Below are positions 1-6,629 of a DNA stretch of 9,487 nucleotides, piece after piece. The position numbers and the translations under genes are program-made. Within the stretch, counting starts at the first letter, position 1; every line of letters starts with the position of its first letter. The notes under the pieces were generated by a model. It was not told where the DNA came from. It did no database searches and saw nothing but the letters and a program-made list of their open reading frames with translations. This stretch comes from Rhodospirillales bacterium (lineage in GTDB: Bacteria > Pseudomonadota > Alphaproteobacteria > Rhodospirillales > 2-02-FULL-58-16). The stretch is taken from assembly GCA_021775195.1 (NCBI GenBank), contig JAJFIG010000532.1:1-9487 (forward strand). Reading direction: 5' to 3'.

Positions 1-129
1 CTTGCCGCCACCCTTGCCGCCGGTCGAGGTATCCCCGCCCTTGCCGCCGCCGGTGCTGGCGGTGGAGGTATCCCCACCCTTGCCGCCACCGGTGCCGGTG
101 GTGGGAGTGTCTCCACCCGTTCCGCCGCC
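1..129 (-). repeat. 39-bp tandem repeat encoding a Gly/Thr-rich tail
   Basis: Three units are visible at 91-129, 52-90 and 22-51 (the last shortened to 30 bp), coding GGGTGGDTPTTGT, GGGKGGDTSTAST and GGGKGGDTST. Positions 1-21 continue as GGKGGGK to the edge. The array is in frame within the largest protein and probably extends outside the window. It is flanked on the protein side by an Ala/Asp/Gly/Thr-rich stretch (residues 1007-1046), so the whole segment is likely a flexible linker. Confidence 0.85.
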
Positions 130-3100
130 CTTGCCGCCGGCGCTGCCGCCCGCGTCCGCCGTCTTGGTGCCGCCGCTGCCGGCGTCAGCCGCCTTGGTGC
201 CCGATGCCCCGGCCCCGCCCGCGTCGGCGGCGTCGGGAGCCTTGACGGCGCCCGTCGGGGGCAGTTCGGCAACGGCGCTGGCACCCTTGCCGCCCATGGC
301 TTCGACGGTATTGAGTGCGTTCACGTCGGCCTCGTTCAGGGCTTTGGCGCCCTTCTCCAGTTGCCGAGCCTTGACGTCGGTGATGTAGGTCACGAAGTTG
401 AGCTTCTCGGCGTCGCTGAGGCCCTCGAAGCCCTCGCGCTCCACCCTCGACATCAGCTTTGCGCCCTTGCTGATACGTGCTGCCTTGCCGAGCTTTCCAA
501 CCGCCTCGACGGTACCGAAGGCGGCGCCCAAACCCGATCCGGCAATACCCAGCGCCGCCGTCGCCCAGTGCTTGGCGTCCTTGACCGCCTTGTCGTGGCG
601 ATCGACCCCGAGCAGCGGCGCCGCCCCCTCGGCGAACGCGATCTCTTCCTGCCCGGCCATGTACTCGGACATTTCCTTGACCACGGTGACGGCGAAGTCG
701 GCGATTTCGGCCCCCAGCGCGATCAGCGCCACGACGGCGCCGTCGGCAAACGCCGACATGCCCATGGACGCCACCGCCAGGGCCAGCAGGATGAGGTCGG
801 TGTCGGTGCTCGACGCGTCTTCCTGCCACTTGACCTGCCAGGCGACCCGCTTGACCCAGTCCACGTACTGCCGCGCCCACATGTCGGGCACCCACTGGAC
901 GTATCGCTGCGCCGATCCGCCCCCGGCCCCCGCCACCTTGGTGTCCTTCAGCGTCATCAGCCGCGGCTTCAGGGTGTTGACCACCGGACGGAAGCCGAAC
1001 CCGGTGACCTTGAGCAGCCCCTTGACGTCGCAGACATTGGTGTCGCGGGCGGTGGCCAGGGCGTAGATCATGGCATCCCGGAGTTTTTCCAGTGCGTTCA
1101 GGGTCTGGGCGAACTGCCACCCGATCGCGGCGCCCCGGCTGAGTTTTAGGTGCTTGTATTCCTCGACGAAAAAGTCGGGATCCGTCGCCACGGTGCCGAA
1201 CGACATCCGCCCGCCGTCAGGCGCCTCGACCTCGATGCGGTTGATGGGAAGCCGCCTGTTCAGGGAATTGGGGATCGCGGCCTTGAGGAACCCCCGGACC
1301 GCCTTGTCGCTCTTGAGGATATCTTTGACCTTGCGGATCTGCTTGAACATCATCTCGACGAAGGTGTCGCGCAGCATGATCATCGCCGCCTGTTCGCCGA
1401 ACCGCACATTGGTCGTGCGGATGTGGTCGCCCCGGGTGAAGACGATCAGGTTCCAGACGGTCTTGGCATCCTCGTCGGAGAGTTCTTCCCATTTGTAGAC
1501 CGGCTTGTCGTGGCAGCGTGCCGTCGTCGTCAGCGCGTCCTTCCACAGCCTGCTGCGGTAGGTGTTGATGGGCGTCACCCGGAGGTCCGCCGCCACCATG
1601 CCCCGCGGCCATTGCGGATGCATCTGGGGCTTAAGCGCTATCAGGAACTGCTCGGCCTTGAATGTATCTTCGACCTTGGCGAAGACCTTGCCCAGATCCT
1701 GCCTGGGGTTCTCGCGGTTGGTCCCCGCCGGCGGCTTGGCGCCCGCGACCTTGAGCTGAACGGCCCCCTTCTCGGGCGGCAGGAACGGCCCCCTCGGCCC
1801 GGCGCCGATGACCTGGATGGGCGGGCTCAGGTAGGTCTGGGAATCGATGAAGTATGACTTGCCGCCCTTCTTCGCCAGGCGCGTCGCGACCACCGTCTGG
1901 GGGCCGTCCTTTTTCTTCTTGCCGTCCTTGTCCTTGCCGTCCTTGTCCTTGGCGGCCTTGCCCTTGGCGGCCATTTGCCAGTAATCGGTGCCGAATTGGA
2001 CGGGAATTTCGTCGATGGGGAGTTCGTTCGAGGTACGGATCTTGATGCGGATGGTTTCCGGCCTCAGCACCGTTTCCGTTTCGTCGAATTCCTTCTTGAG
2101 CACGTGGCGGACGAAGCTGATGGTCGCCTCGGCGTCGCCGAAGAGCAGCGGCCAGTTGCCCTCGGCCCCGTTCAGCGTCAGTTCCCGGACCCCGGGCAGC
2201 ACTCCCTTCTTCAGGGTCGCCCGAATGATCAGGTGATCCATCTTCTTCGACTTGGCCACCTCCTTCGCCGAGGTCTGCTTTTTCAGGATTTCCCAACCCC
2301 ATTTGTAGACGTCGGTCCAGTAGACGTTGCCCTTGGCCATGTCCGGGTAAGCGCCGAGCCAGTAGCCGACGGTCTCGGTATCCGAACCCAGCTCGATCCG
2401 GTCGCCCGACGTCTGCGGCAGGTTGCGCCCGATGACCAGCAGGTTGCGGGTGGTCATGTCGATCTTCTTGCCGTCCTTGAAGGGATAGCCGTAGGAGACC
2501 ACCCCGTGCTCGGAATGGAGCTGGTCGTGGAGGACGACGACGCGGGTGATCTCGGGCACCGCGGGAACCCAGGATTCGGCGCCGTACTGAAGGCTGGCGG
2601 CCCCGCCCTCGCCCTTCTTGAAGGTACCGACCCGGCCCCGGCCCCTGCGGTCGCGCTGGGTGACGTCGTCGGCCCGATAGGACCAGGTGCCGACCAGGGC
2701 CCTGCCTTCCTTGTTGGGCTCGAAGTCGAGCACCACCCGGTCGAGGTCGGCGACCCCGCCGGGCTCCACCGCCTGTTTCTCCTCGGTCTCGTCAAGGCGG
2801 GCCGAGATCACGGCCAGATTGGAGGGCACGATCAGACGCTGGCCCTTGATCTCGCGCTTGGCCGTTTCGCCGCCGCTGGGCGACTCGCCCCGAAGCTCGA
2901 TCCGGATCTTCTCTCCGGAGCGCCGGATGCTGGTCGAGTTCAGCTTGTATTTCCACCCGGTGTTGGGATTGGTGAGCTCCACCTTCACCGACTTTCCACC
3001 CTTGTCGAACAGGGCCCGGCCCTCGACCGTGCCCAGGTGGGTGTCCCGGTAGGCGATTCCCCACATGCCCTCGAGGGCGAGGGCGTCTTTTTCCTTCTTC

Positions 3101-3267
3101 TTGTCCGTGCCCGTCTCGGCCGCGCCCGCCTTGCCGGCCTCCGTCTTCGCCACTTCCTTGGCCAGCAGGCTGCCGGGCGCCGGCACCACGAGGGTGAACG
3201 CCGTGACCAGGACGGCGAGAAAACCGAAACGGCGAACCAGTGTCCTAGCGTGTGCCATAGCCATCAT
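1..3267 (-). CDS. Very large exported multidomain protein, C-terminus outside the window
   Basis: The minus strand is open without a stop from the start codon to position 1, giving 1089 visible residues; the 3' end is missing. Residues 4-36 form a signal peptide: basic MAHARTLVRR, a hydrophobic core, then cleavage near LLA-KE. Residues 65-230 are beta-rich with two GxW-like strand starts (EGMWG, VGTWS), reminiscent of lipocalin-like barrels. Residues 240-480 look like Ig-like strands interrupted by a Lys/Asp insert (431-456). Residues 520-780 are mixed alpha/beta with the only two cysteines (585, 746). Residues 791-814 hold five Trp, followed by a hydrophobic stretch (824-866), a second Gly/Ala-rich apolar stretch (901-930) and a Gly/Ala/Thr tail from about 1007. 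Three in-frame ATGs (3267, 3264, 3258) compete; none has a strong Shine-Dalgarno, and all overlap the upstream gene's 3' end. I recognise no catalytic motif. The layout suggests a modular exported protein whose effector or anchoring domain lies off the edge. Confidence 0.9.
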   Translation of the reverse strand, partial: MMAMAHARTLVRRFGFLAVLVTAFTLVVPAPGSLLAKEVAKTEAGKAGAAETGTDKKKEKDALALEGMWGIAYRDTHLGTVEGRALFDKGGKSVKVELTNPNTGWKYKLNSTSIRRSGEKIRIELRGESPSGGETAKREIKGQRLIVPSNLAVISARLDETEEKQAVEPGGVADLDRVVLDFEPNKEGRALVGTWSYRADDVTQRDRRGRGRVGTFKKGEGGAASLQYGAESWVPAVPEITRVVVLHDQLHSEHGVVSYGYPFKDGKKIDMTTRNLLVIGRNLPQTSGDRIELGSDTETVGYWLGAYPDMAKGNVYWTDVYKWGWEILKKQTSAKEVAKSKKMDHLIIRATLKKGVLPGVRELTLNGAEGNWPLLFGDAEATISFVRHVLKKEFDETETVLRPETIRIKIRTSNELPIDEIPVQFGTDYWQMAAKGKAAKDKDGKDKDGKKKKDGPQTVVATRLAKKGGKSYFIDSQTYLSPPIQVIGAGPRGPFLPPEKGAVQLKVAGAKPPAGTNRENPRQDLGKVFAKVEDTFKAEQFLIALKPQMHPQWPRGMVAADLRVTPINTYRSRLWKDALTTTARCHDKPVYKWEELSDEDAKTVWNLIVFTRGDHIRTTNVRFGEQAAMIMLRDTFVEMMFKQIRKVKDILKSDKAVRGFLKAAIPNSLNRRLPINRIEVEAPDGGRMSFGTVATDPDFFVEEYKHLKLSRGAAIGWQFAQTLNALEKLRDAMIYALATARDTNVCDVKGLLKVTGFGFRPVVNTLKPRLMTLKDTKVAGAGGGSAQRYVQWVPDMWARQYVDWVKRVAWQVKWQEDASSTDTDLILLALAVASMGMSAFADGAVVALIALGAEIADFAVTVVKEMSEYMAGQEEIAFAEGAAPLLGVDRHDKAVKDAKHWATAALGIAGSGLGAAFGTVEAVGKLGKAARISKGAKLMSRVEREGFEGLSDAEKLNFVTYITDVKARQLEKGAKALNEADVNALNTVEAMGGKGASAVAELPPTGAVKAPDAADAGGAGASGTKAADAGSGGTKTADAGGSAGGKGGGTGGDTPTTGTGGGKGGDTSTASTGGGKGGDTSTGGKGGGK
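1921..1950 (-). repeat. Two perfect 15-bp tandem units encoding a Lys/Asp loop
   Basis: On the plus strand, GCCGTCCTTGTCCTT occurs twice in a row at 1921-1935 and 1936-1950. In the coding frame it gives KDKDG repeated, extended by KKKKDG on one side and AAKGKAAKD on the other. The unit length is a multiple of three, so gain or loss keeps the frame. The insert sits inside the beta-rich region of the large protein and is likely a surface loop. Confidence 0.85.
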
Positions 3268-4546
3268 CCAACAAGTGGTAGCCCTTGGAGCGATAGATTT
3301 TCTTGTCGTCACCGGTCCGCTCGACCTGGATCAGCGTCCCCGGCAGGTCGTCGTAGAACAGACGCACCGTCTTCAGGGTGTATTCCGGCTCTTCCTTGAA
3401 TTTCGCCTCGAGGAAGAATTCCTCGCCAAACCTGAGTTTGCCGTCGATGGCCGCGAAGCCGCCTTCGGTAGCACGCACGAAGCTCAGCTGAACGTCCCTC
3501 TCTTCCTTGGCGATGCTTACCGACACCTTCACCAGGCCGCCGAGTCGCAGTTTCCTCAGGCCCCGGAAGGGAGTGCGCAGACGCAGGGTCCGGGAACCGT
3601 CCCGCTTCAGGCGCTTGACCTCCTCGGCGTTCAGCGCCTTGCTCCACTTGCGCAGGCGAGCCAGGACGATAGCGGCGTCGCCCTTGGCCAGGCGCTTGGA
3701 GTTCGGGTCCATGTCCTCGGGCACGTTCAACGACGGCTCGCCGACATTGAGCTTGACCCGGTAGGTCTTGCCACCGTCGGCGGTCTCGAGGACGGCGGAA
3801 ATGTCGACGTCCAGGGTGGCCGTCACCTTTTCTCCATCCTCGCCGGCGCTGCCGGCGCTGCCACCGCCGCCTCCCTCGGTGAACGTCTTGGTAACGCAGT
3901 TGACCCCCCCGGTCAGGCTCCCGCGTTTGCAACCCTTGGAGTGTTTGCCGGCGGTGCCCGCTTTCCCGTCCGTATCCTCGCTGTAGGAGAGGCTCACGGG
4001 CACGGTCTCCCCGGTCCCCGCATCGCCGCCCCTCGACGCGACCTTGCCGCCGCCGCCGGCTGGCGTGGCGCCGGGTTTCGACCCGATGCCCCCGCCGCCT
4101 TCCGCGTTGGGGATAAAGTCGACGCCCGGCTGCGCCCCGCCTTCGGCGTTGGGGATGTAGTCGATCCCCGGCCGCGCCCCGCCCCCGGTCGGTTCCGTTT
4201 CCCGCTCGCCGCCCTCCCGGCCTTCGAGCACATCGATCATCCCGCGAGTTCTCCGTTTCCCGGTCGGTTGTCCGCCCCCCGCGGCCGGTCTCGACGGCTC
4301 GCGGATGGGCACGCCGACGCCGGGTCCCGGCAGGATGATGGGCCCTGTCAGGATGCCGGGCCTGTCCGGAACCTTCACCCGTTCCGTGTTCCCCATGGTG
4401 CGGCCGCGGCGGCTCGGCGCGTCCTCGTCGCCGTCGGCCAGCACCGTCCCGGTGGTGATCACCGCGGCCGCCGGCCCGAACAGCAGGGCGGCGGCAAGTA
4501 CCGCCATGCCCACCGATGTTCCCTTGGATTTTCGCCGTTCGCTCAT
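3245..4546 (-). CDS. Exported Gly-rich protein with beta-rich C-terminal domain
   Basis: This gene encodes 433 residues. I chose the ATG at 4546 because AGGTGG lies 8 bases upstream; an in-frame GTG at 4558 would add four residues. The N-terminus (SERRKSK, then a hydrophobic run, VLA-DGD) is a signal peptide with cleavage near residue 37, or possibly an uncleaved anchor. Residues 40-240 are Gly/Pro/Arg-rich and probably disordered, with a 14-residue tandem repeat (124-151; core PGxDxIPNAEGG). The only cysteines are C206 and C217, a plausible disulfide loop. Residues 239-433 are predominantly beta with a short charged helix near 290-315. The last 80 residues resemble part of the next gene's product. 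It follows the TPR/Sel1 gene by 12 bp and overlaps the next gene, so it is co-transcribed. I do not recognise the family; a surface or periplasmic structural or partner-binding role is inference. Confidence 0.9.
   Translation of the reverse strand: MSERRKSKGTSVGMAVLAAALLFGPAAAVITTGTVLADGDEDAPSRRGRTMGNTERVKVPDRPGILTGPIILPGPGVGVPIREPSRPAAGGGQPTGKRRTRGMIDVLEGREGGERETEPTGGGARPGIDYIPNAEGGAQPGVDFIPNAEGGGGIGSKPGATPAGGGGKVASRGGDAGTGETVPVSLSYSEDTDGKAGTAGKHSKGCKRGSLTGGVNCVTKTFTEGGGGGSAGSAGEDGEKVTATLDVDISAVLETADGGKTYRVKLNVGEPSLNVPEDMDPNSKRLAKGDAAIVLARLRKWSKALNAEEVKRLKRDGSRTLRLRTPFRGLRKLRLGGLVKVSVSIAKEERDVQLSFVRATEGGFAAIDGKLRFGEEFFLEAKFKEEPEYTLKTVRLFYDDLPGTLIQVERTGDDKKIYRSKGYHLLDDGYGTR
4094..4177 (-). 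repeat. 42-bp tandem duplication encoding a 14-residue repeat
   Basis: Units at 4136-4177 and 4094-4135 match at about 35 of 42 bases by hand count. They encode ARPGIDYIPNAEGG and AQPGVDFIPNAEGG. The amino-acid changes are conservative (I/V, Y/F), which suggests the motif is under selection rather than a random Gly-rich spacer. It lies in the otherwise low-complexity middle of the exported Gly-rich protein. Confidence 0.85.
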
Positions 4547-4554
4547 TGCTCCAT

Positions 4555-4560
4555 CCACCT
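4555..4560 (-). promoter_or_regulatory. Shine-Dalgarno overlapping the upstream stop codon
   Basis: Read on the minus strand, AGGTGG lies 8 bases before the ATG at 4546. Its first two bases (AG) belong to the TAG stop (4561 to 4559) of the TPR/Sel1 gene. This decides the start over the GTG at 4558, which lies inside the motif itself. Ribosomes ending the upstream gene are well placed to reinitiate, so coupled translation is likely. Confidence 0.65.
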
Positions 4561-6610
4561 ATTGACCGGCGCAGCTCAGGCCGCCGAGCAGGCCGCCGCC
4601 GCATTTGCGCGCCTTCTTTTTCGGCTTCGGTTTCGCCACCGGCTTGGCCGCCGCTACGGGGGCCGAGGGTGCCGACAGGGCCGGCATCTCGCCGAGCCCC
4701 GAGTCGATCTCGTCCGGGGCCTTGAAGATCGTCGAATTAGGCTTCGAGCCCAGTTCCCGCATGCGCTTGCGCGCCGCCCGGTTTCCCTTGTTCGCCGCCA
4801 GCACGTACCACTTGGCCGCGGTGCGCGAGTTCCGCGCCACCCCTTCGCCTTTTTCGTACATATGCCCGAGCCGCGCCATGGCCCCGGTGACGCCGGCCTT
4901 GGCCGCCTTCTCGAACCATTGCGCCGCCACCGCGGGGTTGCGGCGCACCCCGCCCTGGCCCCGGTAGTACATGTACCCGACCCCCGCCTGGGCGCCGGGA
5001 TGACCTTCCCGGACCGCCTTCATGTACCAGTCGAAGGCCTGCCTGAGGTCGCGGCGGACGGCGATCCCCTGATGGTGCATGCGGCCCAGCATGTAGGCGG
5101 CCTCGGCGTTGCCCTTCTTGGCCTCGTCCTTGTACATGAAATAGGCGGTGGCGTGACGCCCGGCGTCGTAATGGGAGCGTGCCGCCGCCACCCCCGTGAG
5201 CACCGGCTTGGCGGCCTTGGGCTTGGTGGCCTTGGGCTTGGCCGCCGTGAACGTGCTTGCCGGCGGCGGTGCCGTCGTCGGTGGCGCCGATTTCCGGTCG
5301 CCGCCGGCGGCGATCTCTTTTTCCAGGCGCTCGCGGGTCTCCACCGCCGCCAGGGCCTCGGGAATCCGGTGCAGGAAGTGGAATGCCGTCGCCAGCTTGT
5401 CGAAGACCTCGGGGTCCCTGGGGCGCTGTTTTTCCGCCTTTTGCAGATAGGCCAGGGCCTTGCCGTATTCCTTCAGTTCGATGTGCATCCGCCCCGCCGC
5501 CAGAGCGTCAGTGCCGTGGTCCGGGTCCAGTTGGTAGGCCCTGCCGTAGGCCGACGCGGCCTCGCGCCAGTTGCCCTGGAATTCGTGGGCCATGCCCATC
5601 AGCCGCCGGGCGCCGGCGTAGTCGGGGCGCCTCGCCGCCACCTCCTCGAAGGCCTTGATCGCGCCACTGTAGTCCTTCATGCGGAAGCGGGTGATCCCCA
5701 TCCCGGAGTGATAGTCCGGGGTGTCGGGATTGAGCTCCAGCGCCCGCTGGAAGGCGGCCAGCGCCGGCTGGAACTTCTTCAGGTCCAGGCGCGTGTAGCC
5801 CAGGAAGGCATAGGCCGCGCCGTCCCGGTCGTTGACCTTGACCGAGCTCTCCAGGTAGCGCTCCGCCTTGGTGTATTCCTTGCGCTTCAGCGCCGCGCTG
5901 CCCCACTTCTTGTAGGTGGCGGCGACCTTGGCGATGCCCTTTTTGGCCTCGGCGTTACCGGGGTCGATGGCCAGGACCCGGCGGAACCGCCCCAGGGCCG
6001 AGCGGTCCTTGGGTGTCGTCAGTTGCTTGGCGGCGAGGAACGCGTGCCCTTCGCGCAACAGGCGGGCGGTTTCGGTCTCTGCCGGCGGCGTCACGGCGGG
6101 CGGGACCTTCTTCTTCTCGACCACAGCCGGCGCCGGCGGTTGCGGCGGTGCCGGTTTGGCGATCGCCGGAGGCGCCGGTGGTACATCGGGCGGCGGCGGC
6201 AAAGTCGGCGGCCCCGGCAACGGCTTGGCGACTGCCGGAGGTGGAGGTGGTGGTGGTGGCACCATCGGCTTGGAAACCGGCGGCGGCTCCTGCGACGGCT
6301 GGGCGATGGCCGGCGGCGGCAGGGTCGGCGGGCCGGGCAACGGTTTGGCAATGGCCGGCGGGGGCGATGGAGTGGCCTCGGTCGGGGGCGGCGGCGGAGG
6401 CGGCGGAGCGGCGGCCCTTGGGGTCGCCGGTGCCGTCGGCATTGCCGGGGCGGGCAGCGCCGGCGGATCGAGGGCCGGCCGGGAATCGCGGCTGGTGCTG
6501 CCCCGCCGCCGGGTCGGCTCCCCGTCGTCCTGGGCCGGCGCCGGTGCCGTCATCACCAGCACGACACCGGCAAGGACGGCAGCCAGCGTTTTGTGCCGGC
6601 GGCGTTCCAT
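4559..6610 (-). CDS. Exported proline-rich TPR and Sel1-repeat protein
   Basis: This gene encodes 683 residues. The ATG at 6610 is preferred because it begins a clear signal peptide (MERRRHK, hydrophobic core, APA-Q cleavage near 26/27) and sits 19 bp after the upstream stop. An in-frame start at 6694 would bury that signal and overlap the neighbour by 65 bp. Residues 42-178 are proline-rich with two runs of eight prolines and a repeated AKPLPGPPTLPPP motif. Residues 183-432 form about six TPRs with the usual small/aromatic spacing and xLxPxx ends (e.g. ALELNPDT). A Lys/Ala/Pro linker (451-470) leads to about four Sel1 repeats (474-615), for example LGHMYEKGEG then AAKWYVLAANKGN. The basic tail ends in the only two cysteines (670, 680). 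TPR and Sel1 repeats bind proteins, so a periplasmic scaffold or adaptor is likely. The partner is unknown; its operon neighbours are the obvious candidates. Confidence 0.93.
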   Translation of the reverse strand: MERRRHKTLAAVLAGVVLVMTAPAPAQDDGEPTRRRGSTSRDSRPALDPPALPAPAMPTAPATPRAAAPPPPPPPPTEATPSPPPAIAKPLPGPPTLPPPAIAQPSQEPPPVSKPMVPPPPPPPPAVAKPLPGPPTLPPPPDVPPAPPAIAKPAPPQPPAPAVVEKKKVPPAVTPPAETETARLLREGHAFLAAKQLTTPKDRSALGRFRRVLAIDPGNAEAKKGIAKVAATYKKWGSAALKRKEYTKAERYLESSVKVNDRDGAAYAFLGYTRLDLKKFQPALAAFQRALELNPDTPDYHSGMGITRFRMKDYSGAIKAFEEVAARRPDYAGARRLMGMAHEFQGNWREAASAYGRAYQLDPDHGTDALAAGRMHIELKEYGKALAYLQKAEKQRPRDPEVFDKLATAFHFLHRIPEALAAVETRERLEKEIAAGGDRKSAPPTTAPPPASTFTAAKPKATKPKAAKPVLTGVAAARSHYDAGRHATAYFMYKDEAKKGNAEAAYMLGRMHHQGIAVRRDLRQAFDWYMKAVREGHPGAQAGVGYMYYRGQGGVRRNPAVAAQWFEKAAKAGVTGAMARLGHMYEKGEGVARNSRTAAKWYVLAANKGNRAARKRMRELGSKPNSTIFKAPDEIDSGLGEMPALSAPSAPVAAAKPVAKPKPKKKARKCGGGLLGGLSCAGQ
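6191..6360 (-). repeat. 50-bp direct repeat in the proline-rich region, 120 bp apart
   Basis: Copies at 6191-6240 and 6311-6360 match at about 41 of 50 bases and lie 120 bp (40 codons) apart in the same frame. Both encode AKPLPGPPTLPPP. The spacing and the shared (A/V)AKP start suggest an old duplication of a 40-residue unit in the proline-rich segment after the signal peptide. A weaker third version (AIAKPAPPQPPAP) follows at residues 149-161. Confidence 0.8.
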
Positions 6611-6629
6611 GATCCTGCCCGCTACCCCA

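Noticed and set aside
1..129. Possible CRISPR array or non-coding repeat
   Set aside because: The 39-bp units are directly abutting with no unique spacers and are in frame, so they are a protein-coding repeat.
185..1120. Minus-strand open frames in other registers (185-1120, 1217-1612, 1631-2302)
   Set aside because: They are out of frame with the continuous 1-3267 coding frame and translate to Arg/Gly-rich sequence typical of shifted GC-rich genes. They do not indicate a frameshift, because the main frame has no stop.
1975..3399. A 474-codon plus-strand open frame
   Set aside because: It lies opposite the large exported protein, whose frame is continuous through the whole region and has a signal peptide and plausible protein composition.
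3309..4604. Alternative 431-codon minus-strand frame overlapping the Gly-rich protein gene
   Set aside because: Its product is an Arg/Gly-rich frame-shifted version without a signal peptide; the other frame has the signal peptide, Shine-Dalgarno and a folded-looking C-terminus.
6611..6629. Possible promoter or terminator in the gene junctions
   Set aside because: The 19-bp and 12-bp gaps are too short, and I see no stem-loop with a T-run in them.
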